64,000 bases of DNA from Proteus vulgaris (GTDB lineage Bacteria > Pseudomonadota > Gammaproteobacteria > Enterobacterales > Enterobacteriaceae), in the NCBI GenBank assembly GCA_901472505.1, contig LR590468.1, positions 1,178,001 through 1,242,000 on the forward strand, given 5' to 3'. Shown here in pieces: positions 28,432 through 37,447 of the stretch (position 1 is the first letter of the stretch; the number at the start of each line of letters is the position of its first letter). The notes beneath the pieces were generated by a model. The model had not been told where the DNA came from and searched no databases. It saw nothing but the letters and a program-made list of their open reading frames with translations. The translations under genes and the position numbers were made by a program.

Positions 28432-30800
28432 TTTATTTTTAGTAAAATAACTTGTTGAGCATTTAGCCCGCTTTGTAAAATTTTACTAATTCTATCCCAA
28501 TTCAAGTAGTCTTTTTCTTTATTCCCACTTGTAGAAAATTTTAACTGAGTTAATAGATTAAAGTTATTTGGTGTGATGTTAAATATTTTAACCATATCAA
28601 TATAGCTAGAGATTTCTTTGATATTATCAAATTTAATTTCATCATCCAGTTTTAATAAAGAAATAATTTGCTCAATTACCTCATCAGAGACTCCATATGC
28701 CTTTGATAAAATTGAAACAGTTCCATAACCGATAAAAAGGTTAATTAGCTCGTCTTTATTATTTATTTTATCTAAATAAAAACTATGGAATTCAGATATA
28801 TCTTTTATTGATTTGATATTAGGAAGAATAGATTCATAATTAAGCAAACGTCTTTCTCCCAATATATTTATTTCGTTTTCATTTAATCCTAACTTAGTAA
28901 ATATAGAAATTATTTGACACAACATTTTTATATAAGTAACAAGTTTATTTTTATCTTCTAATGTTTTATCATCCTTCCTTACCAAGTCTCTAAAATCATC
29001 AATAGATAAGTTTAATATCATATTACTATCGAGATATTTCCATACAGCATTGGCAACACTTAATGAAGGAAGGGATAAATGATAACCTAGTATAGGTAAA
29101 TAGCACGGTATAATTGCCCGTTCGGTGAATTCATCTATATAAAAATCATTAAATTTCATTAACTCGTTAAAGAGTCTTTCCATTTCTTTAGTATAAGATA
29201 AATCATATTTTTTAGCTGTCATTGAATATAGTTCTGGAATACTAAACTTATACTCTTTGATAAACTTGCAATAATTATCTATTGTATAAATTAAATTACC
29301 TGCATCATCTGATAAAGATTGTTCATTAATGGGTTTACTGAAAGGTTCAGGTAACATATCAAGTAATAAAGAAAGAGAATAAATATCTAGACTATGTACT
29401 GTTGCTAATAAATATACTCGATATAACAGTGATATATTCTTTATAGAACAAGTAAATCCCGTTTTTTTACCAGAAGCTAATTTCCACATAGCAACAATGC
29501 CAATATCATCGATATGAAATGCACGTTTTAAGGTATTAATACGTATAATATCATCTGGAGATGATGAATTAAAATCAAGTGCTTTATTATCTGCAATAAA
29601 TTTACTTTTACCTAATGGAGGAGAATTAAATAAAATATCAAATAGCGATAAAGAGTTATTAAATTTTTGATGATTAATATTAGCACCATTAAGTACTATA
29701 GATTGCTCAATATTAATATTGTATTTCTCCATAATATATTGTACATGAAGAATAGAACGAATAACCTCAGAGTCAATATTATTATCATTGTTTTTTGTTT
29801 TAATTAAAATATATAGATTATCAATAGAGATCCCTGTTGCTTTATGTAAGCGAATAATCTTATTTAATACCAGCATACTTTTTGCAGATAGTTCATTATT
29901 TACTTTAAGCATATTAAATAATGGTAATATTTCTTCTTCTGAAATAGAGTAATATTCTGATAAGAACTTTAAATTATTCTTTAAACTGATGTCTTTATTT
30001 CCGAAATTTTTCTCTATTAGTTCATCAATTTTATCGTCAGAGATTAATTCTGTTAAAATAGCATATAATTCAGGAGAAATAGATGAATTAATCGTTGAGA
30101 TCCATTCTGTATCTAAAATATTAAGATAATCTTTAGCCTTTATTAATTTATCAACCAAGCCATCGCGTAATAATAATGTTTGTCGAATAGTTTCATAAGG
30201 CTGATGATAAGGATTTTCACCCATTACGCGAGTTGTTGCTAGTTCTTGAAATAAATCTTTATCATTACCTAATTTATTTTGCAGTGCGGTAGTAAGAATT
30301 TTATTTGATAAAGAAAGAGTAGAAACTTCTTTATCCAGATTGTCTTGAGAAAGTATTAATTGAGCTAAATCAGGACGACGTGTATCAAGACGATACATTG
30401 GGCTACCAGGATGTATTTCTTTTGCTTCACGATAAAGTTCAGTTAAATAACCCGCAGGTGAAAACATCGATGCCACAGATTTAGAATCGACATAGTGGTT
30501 GTCTCGATTTGGGATCCAATTTTCTAACGTACTACTTTGAGTAGCATGAGGTTGAATACCTAAAACCACGGCATTTTGTACTTGTGGATTATTACGTGTT
30601 AAATAATGAGCTTCATTTAATTTATTAATTTTTGCAGCTTCTTGAGCTTCTTTATATAATGTTTTTGCTTCATGCCAACTAAGTTTCTCTTCACTCAGCG
30701 AGTGGATTTCATGAAGTGATAAGGGAGCTAGATCATTTAACGTGATATTTTCCACTGTATCAGAATTCATTTTCTTTAAAAGTGTATTAATGTTTTTCAT
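28371..30800 (-). CDS. tcaA: TcaA-type Tc toxin component (N-terminal TcA)
   Basis: N-terminal part of the TcA translocation subunit. It has 809 residues. The VRP1 (SpvA-like) domain is clear near residues 95-200: SVASMFSPAGYLTELYREA, YRLDTRRPDLAQLILS and NPYHQPYETIRQTLLLRDGL. The rest is alpha-helical shell and AT-rich in codon use. TcA split into TcaA and TcaB is known from Photorhabdus and Yersinia. First gene of the island, reading away from the LysR regulator. The last 20 or so codons (IKWMKKRVLHLVHF) lie over the tcaB start and may be out of frame. Confidence 0.9.
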   Translation of the reverse strand: MKNINTLLKKMNSDTVENITLNDLAPLSLHEIHSLSEEKLSWHEAKTLYKEAQEAAKINKLNEAHYLTRNNPQVQNAVVLGIQPHATQSSTLENWIPNRDNHYVDSKSVASMFSPAGYLTELYREAKEIHPGSPMYRLDTRRPDLAQLILSQDNLDKEVSTLSLSNKILTTALQNKLGNDKDLFQELATTRVMGENPYHQPYETIRQTLLLRDGLVDKLIKAKDYLNILDTEWISTINSSISPELYAILTELISDDKIDELIEKNFGNKDISLKNNLKFLSEYYSISEEEILPLFNMLKVNNELSAKSMLVLNKIIRLHKATGISIDNLYILIKTKNNDNNIDSEVIRSILHVQYIMEKYNINIEQSIVLNGANINHQKFNNSLSLFDILFNSPPLGKSKFIADNKALDFNSSSPDDIIRINTLKRAFHIDDIGIVAMWKLASGKKTGFTCSIKNISLLYRVYLLATVHSLDIYSLSLLLDMLPEPFSKPINEQSLSDDAGNLIYTIDNYCKFIKEYKFSIPELYSMTAKKYDLSYTKEMERLFNELMKFNDFYIDEFTERAIIPCYLPILGYHLSLPSLSVANAVWKYLDSNMILNLSIDDFRDLVRKDDKTLEDKNKLVTYIKMLCQIISIFTKLGLNENEINILGERRLLNYESILPNIKSIKDISEFHSFYLDKINNKDELINLFIGYGTVSILSKAYGVSDEVIEQIISLLKLDDEIKFDNIKEISSYIDMVKIFNITPNNFNLLTQLKFSTSGNKEKDYLNWDRISKILQSGLNAQQVILLKIKWMKKRVLHLVHFIFISLMN

Positions 30801-31225
30801 TAAATATTTTCCTAATATAAGTTAATTTAAAATTAAGAGAATAAAATCGTCGTTTCATCTCGAAAATTAAAATACCAAGAAAATAAGAATTGAAAATTGA
30901 ATTTTTTATAACCTGATATTGAGTTTTTTTATTCTTTATAGATTGATTGCGGTTTTTAATAAAAAAAAGATTGAGAAAAAAAGAGACAATTAATAACTAA
31001 AATACGGAAATAAAAAACAATTAATCATTTGATTTTATTTTTATCAAAAATACGCTTATTTATTATCAATATTAGTCGGTATTGTTATTTTTTTAATTTA
31101 TTCTTTATCCTTTTTTCATTTTTAGTCGCACCAAAATGATTATTGATAAATATCAATATAACGATTCCATTTGGGAGGATTATTTATTCGTAAGATATAT
31201 ATAAATAAATATGGAGAACGCCTGC
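30801..31225. promoter_or_regulatory. Divergent promoter region tcaA/LysR gene
   Basis: A 425-bp AT-rich region between divergent tcaA and the LysR-type gene, the expected operator site for that regulator. Long A and T runs occur around 30955-31030. I could not pick a specific LysR T-N11-A box with confidence. Confidence 0.55.
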
Positions 31226-32098
31226 ATGTTTTTCTCACGAAAAATAAATCAGTTCTTTGCCGTCGCAACTTGTCAAAGCCTAGTCAAAGCAGCAAAACAA
31301 ATCAATGTTACCCCATCCGCACTACGCCACGGGATTAACGAACTTGAAAGCCAAATAGGTAAGTCACTGATTAAACGCTCCAAAAGCGGAATGGATCTTA
31401 CCCCTGCGGGGAAAACACTTTATGATCGTTTATATCCCTATTATGAAAAAATTAGAAAAATTGAAAATCAGATAATGAATCCCAATGAGGATAAAACCTC
31501 GCTCTCCATTAAATTAGATGGTCTTTATTATCCTGACTTAAAAACAAAACTGTTGGAGATCCGACAAAAAAACAATCAATATAGCCTGTCTTTAGAAGAT
31601 GGTTATATTAATGATATTAAAGAAGAACTTTTTGATAAAGAGTTTGATCTTGTTATTTCCTCTCTTGAATTTGACTATCCTCATAAAAACATTAATACGA
31701 TTAATTTATGCACACAAAAAGTCGGCTTATTGGTGAGTAAAAAACTCTTTGAACAATATCCCAACACCAAAACATTTTTTGCCAAAGAAACCTTAATACA
31801 AAGAAGCAGTACTTTGCAAAACCCCATATTTTCAACGATTTTAGATAAGCTAAAAAATCAAGGTTATCAATATCATACTTTAGGCTTAACAGAGATGGCG
31901 GATGTCTTGCACTGCGTTGATGAAGGGGCGGGTTACTGCTTTATGCCTGAAAATATTCATTATATTTCAACGATCACAAATGATGAGGTTCAATTTATTC
32001 GCTCACCATTTCCTTTTGATATTTTCTTACATCAAAAGGTCTATTTTAAAAAAAATAATGATAAAAAATTAGCTGATATTGCAATGACACTACGTTAA
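31226..32098 (+). CDS. LysR-family regulator of the Tc island (TcaR1/YitR-like)
   Basis: LysR-type transcription regulator of 290 residues. The N-terminal winged helix is standard (INQFFAVATCQSLVKAAKQI, then VTPSALRHGINELESQIGK and LTPAGKTLYDRL), followed by an effector-binding domain. The start at 31226 is chosen because a GGAGA lies 9 bp upstream; the in-frame ATG at 31211 has none. Yersinia tc-PAI and yit loci also carry a LysR gene beside tcaA, so it is probably the activator of the toxin operon, perhaps temperature- or host-responsive by analogy (inference). Confidence 0.87.
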   Translation: MFFSRKINQFFAVATCQSLVKAAKQINVTPSALRHGINELESQIGKSLIKRSKSGMDLTPAGKTLYDRLYPYYEKIRKIENQIMNPNEDKTSLSIKLDGLYYPDLKTKLLEIRQKNNQYSLSLEDGYINDIKEELFDKEFDLVISSLEFDYPHKNINTINLCTQKVGLLVSKKLFEQYPNTKTFFAKETLIQRSSTLQNPIFSTILDKLKNQGYQYHTLGLTEMADVLHCVDEGAGYCFMPENIHYISTITNDEVQFIRSPFPFDIFLHQKVYFKKNNDKKLADIAMTLR

Positions 32099-32102
32099 TC
32101 AA

Positions 32103-32558
32103 TTAAAACAGCGCATTGATATAATCAGAGGTAAATCCACGATATTGTAGATAGCGAACTTGCTTGGCTCTCTCTTTAAAGTCTTTGGGTTTAGCTGTAC
32201 CGAATTTTTTCTCTTTGACCTCTTGGCAGAGTGCGTACCAATCTGTGTCTGTTTCTTCTAATACACGTTCAATAATTTCGCTAGGAAATCCCTTTAGGCG
32301 TAATTCTTGGCGAATACGTAATGGCCCATAGGATTTATTTAAATAACCACGAAAAAAACTATAAATAGTGCGATTATCATCAAGGTATTGGCTTTCAAGT
32401 AAGCGTTCGATCACTTGAGGTAAACACTCTGGCGCCGTTGGTGAATCTTTCTCTGTTTCGCGAATTCTGCGCTCAATACGGCGTTGCAATTCGTTTGTAC
32501 TGTAATCACGACGAGACAGCATAAAAATAGCGTACTGATAAAGCTCTTGATAAGTCAT
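32103..32558 (-). CDS. recX: Regulatory protein RecX
   Basis: Small helical modulator of RecA filaments. It has 151 residues, in the family range. Motifs include the N-terminal AIFMLSRRDYSTNELQRRI, then YLDDNRTIYSFFRGYLNKSYGPLRIRQELRLKG near 76-108 and the C-terminal RYLQYRGFTSDYI. recA is not adjacent. The gene is convergent with the LysR regulator, with only 4 bp between stops, so no separate terminator fits between them. Confidence 0.92.
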   Translation of the reverse strand: MTYQELYQYAIFMLSRRDYSTNELQRRIERRIRETEKDSPTAPECLPQVIERLLESQYLDDNRTIYSFFRGYLNKSYGPLRIRQELRLKGFPSEIIERVLEETDTDWYALCQEVKEKKFGTAKPKDFKERAKQVRYLQYRGFTSDYINALF

Positions 32559-32915
32559 AACGTTCCTTTATTAAAAGAGTCCATATAAGGCAACTATTAT
32601 CATAACGGTTTATCACCGAAATAGCTTATTTCGATGTTAATTTCATCAGTAATATCGAGAGAAATAAAACAGTAATAATTAAAAGAAGAGTTATCATTTC
32701 TTTTTTATAATTTTAATCGACTAGTTTTATTAAGATTTTCTTAGGGAAAATAAGGGTATTTACTTAATAATCTCTTAATAATACTACAGTAATGCGAAAT
32801 ATAAGTATCTCTTACTGTATATCGCACTTATAGCTGGTGACCATCAATTAGAAAAAGTTTAAAATTTTCCACTACTCTTTTACTACTTACTTTTTTAATT
32901 TTCTGTGGGTTATGT
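32559..32915. other. Intergenic region, divergent promoters of recX and outer-membrane operon
   Basis: About 357 bp, AT-rich. It must hold the divergent promoters. No RNA gene, repeat or recognised operator was found. Confidence 0.5.
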
Positions 32916-33917
32916 ATGAACTTTTCCAATTTAAATAAGGTGGTTTTAACCGCCTCTCTTCTTGCGACTGGCTTTTCTTACGCAGATAGCGATCGCCCAC
33001 TGCTCTCTTTAAGTGTGAGCCAATCTGGTGGCACCGCATTAAATAATGAAGGTTCGTTAGATACACGTACCCCAGCAAGCCAATCTCGTGTTTTACCCAT
33101 TTGGGGCGATGAAGCTCGTGCCCGCGGTTATGATATTCCAGAGCCTTTTGGTGCCAGCTATAGCTATATGAATCTACGCCAAGATATTATTGTGGATAAG
33201 ATTGGGTTTGATGCCAGTAAATGGCCAGAAATGAGTGATGTTGTTAAAGTTGATGTAGGACATACTCGTGAAAAAAGTGAAACTCATATGCTCAAGCTGG
33301 ATAGCTGGGTTTTCCCTTTTATGAATGTATATGGCTTATACGGTTATACAAAAGGAACATCAAAAACAGTCTTAAATGACGTATCTATGGATTTTGGCTT
33401 TCCTATGTCCTTAGCTAAAGATGAGATATTTGAACTTGATTTTAAGGGTAAAACCTATGGTGCTGGTTTTACTTTAGCCGGTGGTTATAACCAATTTTTT
33501 GGTACTTTTGACTTAAACTACACTAAAACAAACTTAGATATTTTAGATGGTGATATTAAAGCGTTAGTGATTTCACCTCGTGTGGGTTATGAGTTTGTTT
33601 TCTCACCACTGATTTCCGGCCAAGGTAATACCAAATTACAGGTGTGGACAGGTGCAATGTACCAAGATATTACTCAACGTTTTAGAGGAGATGTAAGTAA
33701 ATTACATCTACCAGGTAAACTAAATGACATGATGAATAATCCTGATTTTCTAGAAGGAATTGGGAACGTCAAATTTGACGTTGAACAACATCTTGCTCAT
33801 AAATGGAATCAAACTGTAGGCGCACGTTTAGAAGTGACACGCAATTTTAATGTGATTACTGAGCTTGGTTTTAATAATCGTAATAGCTTCTTTGTTTCAG
33901 GTGAGTTCCGTTTTTAA
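32916..33917 (+). CDS. Putative outer-membrane beta-barrel protein
   Basis: A 333-residue exported protein with a signal peptide (about 1-23, ending SYA). Alternating aromatic strands follow (VYGLYGYTKG, GGYNQFFGTFDLNYTKTNLD, SPRVGYEFVFSPL), and the protein ends in phenylalanine (SGEFRF), the usual barrel C-terminal signature. I do not recognise a named family. It is first of three genes with overlapping junctions (TAATG at 33915-33919, then TGATG at 35057-35061). The next two encode an Omp85-like barrel and a lipoprotein, so an envelope machine is likely. Confidence 0.6.
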   Translation: MNFSNLNKVVLTASLLATGFSYADSDRPLLSLSVSQSGGTALNNEGSLDTRTPASQSRVLPIWGDEARARGYDIPEPFGASYSYMNLRQDIIVDKIGFDASKWPEMSDVVKVDVGHTREKSETHMLKLDSWVFPFMNVYGLYGYTKGTSKTVLNDVSMDFGFPMSLAKDEIFELDFKGKTYGAGFTLAGGYNQFFGTFDLNYTKTNLDILDGDIKALVISPRVGYEFVFSPLISGQGNTKLQVWTGAMYQDITQRFRGDVSKLHLPGKLNDMMNNPDFLEGIGNVKFDVEQHLAHKWNQTVGARLEVTRNFNVITELGFNNRNSFFVSGEFRF

Positions 33918-35059
33918 TGGTTAAATACCCTTTTATTTTTGGGCTGGCATTTGCCAGCCTATTTATTTCGCATACAGCACAAGCTCAACTCTTTCCCGAT
34001 AGACAACAAATAGACCAATGGCTAGTTGGATTAGGGGGAGAAAATAACTTCGACCGTAGTAAAACTATCGACTGGGGCGTATTGCCGGGCCCATTTTATA
34101 CGCCAGAGCTAGAATTGGGTGTAGGCATCGCCCTTGTTGGTCTTTATCAAGCCGATAGTCGCCCTGATAGTAAAATCTCGTCTCTCTCATTAAGTGGCTT
34201 TGGTTCATCAACCGGTGCTTTTGGCATGACCTTTAGCAACTACACCTATTTAGCAAATGATACTTGGCGCTTTTATCTTACAGGAACATTAAATAATGTC
34301 CCTACCAATTATTGGGGTGAGGGTTATCACGAAGGGCGTGTAAAAGATCATTTCGGTGAATTTCGCTCTCAAGAATTGCGTCTAACGCCCACGTTACTGC
34401 GCCAAATTACCAAAAACACCTATATAGGATTAGGATGGGATTACTCCAACCTACAAGCTGCTACCCCAGATAATCCCTTTAAAGACTATATGAATGCACG
34501 TGATTTACCTTTGCGTTCAACCAGCTCGGGATTAACGGTTCGCTTTACTTACGATAGTCGCGATTTCTTACCGAATGCTTATCAAGGTCAGGCTTTTGAT
34601 ATCAGTTATACCCATTATTCACCGGATACTGGCAGTAATAACCGCTTTAATGCGACACAGATGCAATATAACTACTACTATTCTTTAAGTGATACTGCGG
34701 TATTAGCATTTGATAATTATGCACGCTTCACATCGGGTGATATACCTTGGAGTCAATTGTCTAAATTGAGTAATGGGCACCAAATGCGAGGCTACTATGA
34801 AGGGCGTTATCAAGATAATCACGTATTTTCAACCCAAGTTGAGTACCGTCAAAAACTCGATTGGCGCCATGGCATTGCACTTTGGGTGGGAGGGGGTACG
34901 TTGAGCGACCAAGCCCGTGATTTAGGCAAAGGCCATTGGTTGCCCAGTGTTGGTGTGGGTTATCGCTTTGAATTTAAACCACGTATGAATGTGCGCTTCG
35001 ATTTTGGGATAGGTAAAGAAAGTACAGGATTCTATTTTCAAGTAGGTGAAGCATTTTGA
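33917..35059 (+). CDS. BamA/TamA (Omp85/D15)-like surface antigen protein
   Basis: A 380-residue exported protein (signal peptide about 1-23, ending AQA). It resembles the 16-stranded barrel of the Omp85/bacterial surface antigen family without POTRA repeats: LTVRFTYDSRDFLPNAYQGQ near 210-229, then WVGGGTLS and the closing PSVGVGYRFEFKPRMNVRFDFG. Such short Omp85 proteins insert or secrete partner proteins or lipids, but the substrate is unknown. It is coupled to the genes on both sides by stop/start overlaps. Confidence 0.72.
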   Translation: MVKYPFIFGLAFASLFISHTAQAQLFPDRQQIDQWLVGLGGENNFDRSKTIDWGVLPGPFYTPELELGVGIALVGLYQADSRPDSKISSLSLSGFGSSTGAFGMTFSNYTYLANDTWRFYLTGTLNNVPTNYWGEGYHEGRVKDHFGEFRSQELRLTPTLLRQITKNTYIGLGWDYSNLQAATPDNPFKDYMNARDLPLRSTSSGLTVRFTYDSRDFLPNAYQGQAFDISYTHYSPDTGSNNRFNATQMQYNYYYSLSDTAVLAFDNYARFTSGDIPWSQLSKLSNGHQMRGYYEGRYQDNHVFSTQVEYRQKLDWRHGIALWVGGGTLSDQARDLGKGHWLPSVGVGYRFEFKPRMNVRFDFGIGKESTGFYFQVGEAF

Positions 35060-36213
35060 TGTTTAAGCGGTTTCTTTTTATCAACACCATTGTCTTCTTC
35101 TTATTTATTGCAGGTTGCACTCAAGTCACACCTGTTAAATCGTTGCATGCCAATCTCGAGAGTGTTACCCACGAAGAAGCAACACAGCTTTGGCAAATAC
35201 CCGCACCGCTAACAGCACCTAATGGCTTAAGACCTTGTTGTGCTTTTGGGTATAACTTAAAAGTCAAAGTATTTGAAATTCCCGTGCCTTTTTACCGTAT
35301 TGATAATGTGATTGAAGCCTCGACATTAGGTCATCATCGTTATAACGATAGTTTTTGGCTAGGTACAGCAGCCGTATTAGGGATAGGAAGTGAAAAATCA
35401 GGTTTAATTTACTCCCATAAAGGGGGATTTCTTGATATCGCCCATATTCGTGATACGGCGGATTACACTTATTATCTCTTTAGCCATATCTATCCCAAAT
35501 TAGGGCAAGAGTGGACGCTAACATTAAGTGATGAGTTAGCACAACGTAAAATCCACTTTAACGCATTTACGCCTCCTAAAAACGAATTAGAACGCTACAC
35601 CTTAAGTGCTTATCTTGCGGCACGGTTAGGTTATCGCCTCGCGGTATGGCATGAAATTGCACAGTGGTATGGATTTCGTTCTGTGCCAGGATTCTCCGAA
35701 GGGATCTCAGCCTTTTCGCCCGAAGATCTCTATTCTAACTTAATTGGCGCCCGACTTTCCCTTACGTTGATCTTAAATGGCCATGCCACCAGCCTTGAAC
35801 ACTATAATCAATCAATGCAGGGCATCATTCCTTCTGCGCTCTACCAATTAGAAGCTCAACCTCGTCAATTAACACAACAATGGTTTGATGTGATTGATGG
35901 GCAATGGTGGGATAGTCAGCAACGAATTCCTGACAAGTTTTTAGTTTTAATGCGTGATTATCATATTTCCGATAGGCGTTATCCGGTGTTACCTTTTGAG
36001 GAAACAGCATCCCCACACTACCTCACATTACCTAGTGCTTATTCTGGTTATATTTTAGAACAATTAGCAGAATTTCAGCTTTGGCCGACAACGCAAATGG
36101 CAAATTTACCTTATCCCAAAACCTACTGGCGTGAAGCGGATTTTACTGATTTGATAGAAAAAGCACGTGAAATTGATAATAAAACTCGACCAAAAACAAC
36201 AAAAACTGACTAA
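35059..36213 (+). CDS. DUF4056-like lipoprotein
   Basis: A lipoprotein of 384 residues: the signal segment ends in FIAGC, with the lipidated cysteine near residue 20. An in-frame TTG at 35056 exists, but the ATG at 35059, overlapping the previous stop as TGATG, is preferred. A conserved-looking centre has LAVWHEIAQWYGFRSVPGFSEGIS, then FSPEDLYSNLIGARLSL, which I associate with DUF4056 (moderate certainty). The HE pair could be metal-binding or catalytic, but this is not established. It likely works with the barrel and Omp85-like proteins encoded just upstream. Confidence 0.62.
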   Translation: MFKRFLFINTIVFFLFIAGCTQVTPVKSLHANLESVTHEEATQLWQIPAPLTAPNGLRPCCAFGYNLKVKVFEIPVPFYRIDNVIEASTLGHHRYNDSFWLGTAAVLGIGSEKSGLIYSHKGGFLDIAHIRDTADYTYYLFSHIYPKLGQEWTLTLSDELAQRKIHFNAFTPPKNELERYTLSAYLAARLGYRLAVWHEIAQWYGFRSVPGFSEGISAFSPEDLYSNLIGARLSLTLILNGHATSLEHYNQSMQGIIPSALYQLEAQPRQLTQQWFDVIDGQWWDSQQRIPDKFLVLMRDYHISDRRYPVLPFEETASPHYLTLPSAYSGYILEQLAEFQLWPTTQMANLPYPKTYWREADFTDLIEKAREIDNKTRPKTTKTD

Positions 36214-36489
36214 ATAACAAACAAAAATGACACATTTCCCACTATTAATTGTGCTAAATTTAGGTTAACTCACATCTTTTTTTATAAGAAAAATTTAAGG
36301 TTTGAGTAAAAAAAGCACTTTTTGTTAAAGGGGAAAAGCGATTATAAAACGAGGCGTTCCAGTAAATCTTATACATTTAGTTAACAAATCACTCGTAGTT
36401 ATCCTAATGTGAGGCGATAATTTGTAGCTATGAAAAAAGTAATTTGCTAGTATTCGTTCGATTTTTATCCAGTTAAACGAGGAGAAGCA

Positions 36490-37284
36490 ATGCCCTCTCA
36501 ATTGATGAGGACAAGTGCCGTCTTCGCTTTCTTGATTTCACTACTATTTACTGGTGTAAGTTTTGCTTCAACCAGTACCAGCAGTTCCCATATACTGCAG
36601 GCGTATTCTTTCAAAAGCACGTCAACACCGTTGCCAGATTTGAAAAGATATCCTTCGGGAACACAGCGTAAGAAAGCGTTTTTAAATGTCATAGTTCCTA
36701 TTATTGACAATGTTAATAATAAGATAATGAGAGATCGTGAGTGGTTAACTGCTCAACGTAAAGCCCAGCACTGGGGCAGCGCAGATTTAAAAAAACTGCG
36801 TGAAATCTGTCAATACTATGGCGTCACATGTACCAGCCCTAAAAAAGTGAATTGGGATTCGTTACTGACTCGCGTTGATATTATTCCGACACACTTTGTC
36901 GCAACGCAAGCCGCAACAGAATCAGGCTGGGGAACATCAAAATTGGCACAACAAAATAACAATCTATTCGGTATGCGATGTGGGAGTCAGTCTTGCAATA
37001 ATGTGCCAGGGAAAACCAAAGGCTATGCTGCCTACCCTGATATTGAAGGCTCAGTGATTGCTTATATGCGTAATCTTAATACGCACCGCGCCTATAACTC
37101 ATTGCGCTCCTCAAGAGCACAGCAAAGAATGACGCAGCAACAACTTGATTCTCGCCAGTTAATCACTGACTTGAAAGGTTACTCAGAATTGGGTTCAAGT
37201 TATAACAAATATCTGACCGAAATGTTCGACTCAAATAAAAAACTGATCACTCAAGTTCAGTTGCAGTCGAAACAAGATAGTTAA
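36490..37284 (+). CDS. bax: Bax-like protein with glucosaminidase domain
   Basis: Exported protein of 264 residues with a signal peptide (about 1-26). The N-acetylglucosaminidase-type fold of the FlgJ/Bax family lies in the C-terminal half: HFVATQAATESGWGTSKLA (catalytic glutamate in TESGWG) and NNNLFGMRC, then YPDIEGSVIAYMRNLN. E. coli Bax is about 274 residues. It presumably acts on peptidoglycan in the periplasm. It is followed by its own strong terminator and then the peptidoglycan O-acetylation genes. Confidence 0.85.
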   Translation: MPSQLMRTSAVFAFLISLLFTGVSFASTSTSSSHILQAYSFKSTSTPLPDLKRYPSGTQRKKAFLNVIVPIIDNVNNKIMRDREWLTAQRKAQHWGSADLKKLREICQYYGVTCTSPKKVNWDSLLTRVDIIPTHFVATQAATESGWGTSKLAQQNNNLFGMRCGSQSCNNVPGKTKGYAAYPDIEGSVIAYMRNLNTHRAYNSLRSSRAQQRMTQQQLDSRQLITDLKGYSELGSSYNKYLTEMFDSNKKLITQVQLQSKQDS

Positions 37285-37307
37285 GCCTTAACAGGCTTTC
37301 ATCAGGC

Positions 37308-37345
37308 AAAAAGCCACTTTTCTTTCCAGAGAAAAGTGGCTTTTA
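37308..37345 (+). terminator. Terminator after bax
   Basis: A long, nearly perfect stem (AAAAAGCCACTTTTCT with AGAAAAGTGGCTTTT) and a 6-base loop, with T-rich DNA after it. It probably works in both directions. Confidence 0.8.
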
Positions 37346-37447
37346 TTTATCATAAGATAATCTTTTGATTGAAAGCCGGCTTAGAATTCATAATATATGG
37401 GGTAACACGTTTGGTATGACTTTTAAATCACACCCTTAGAGCCATTT

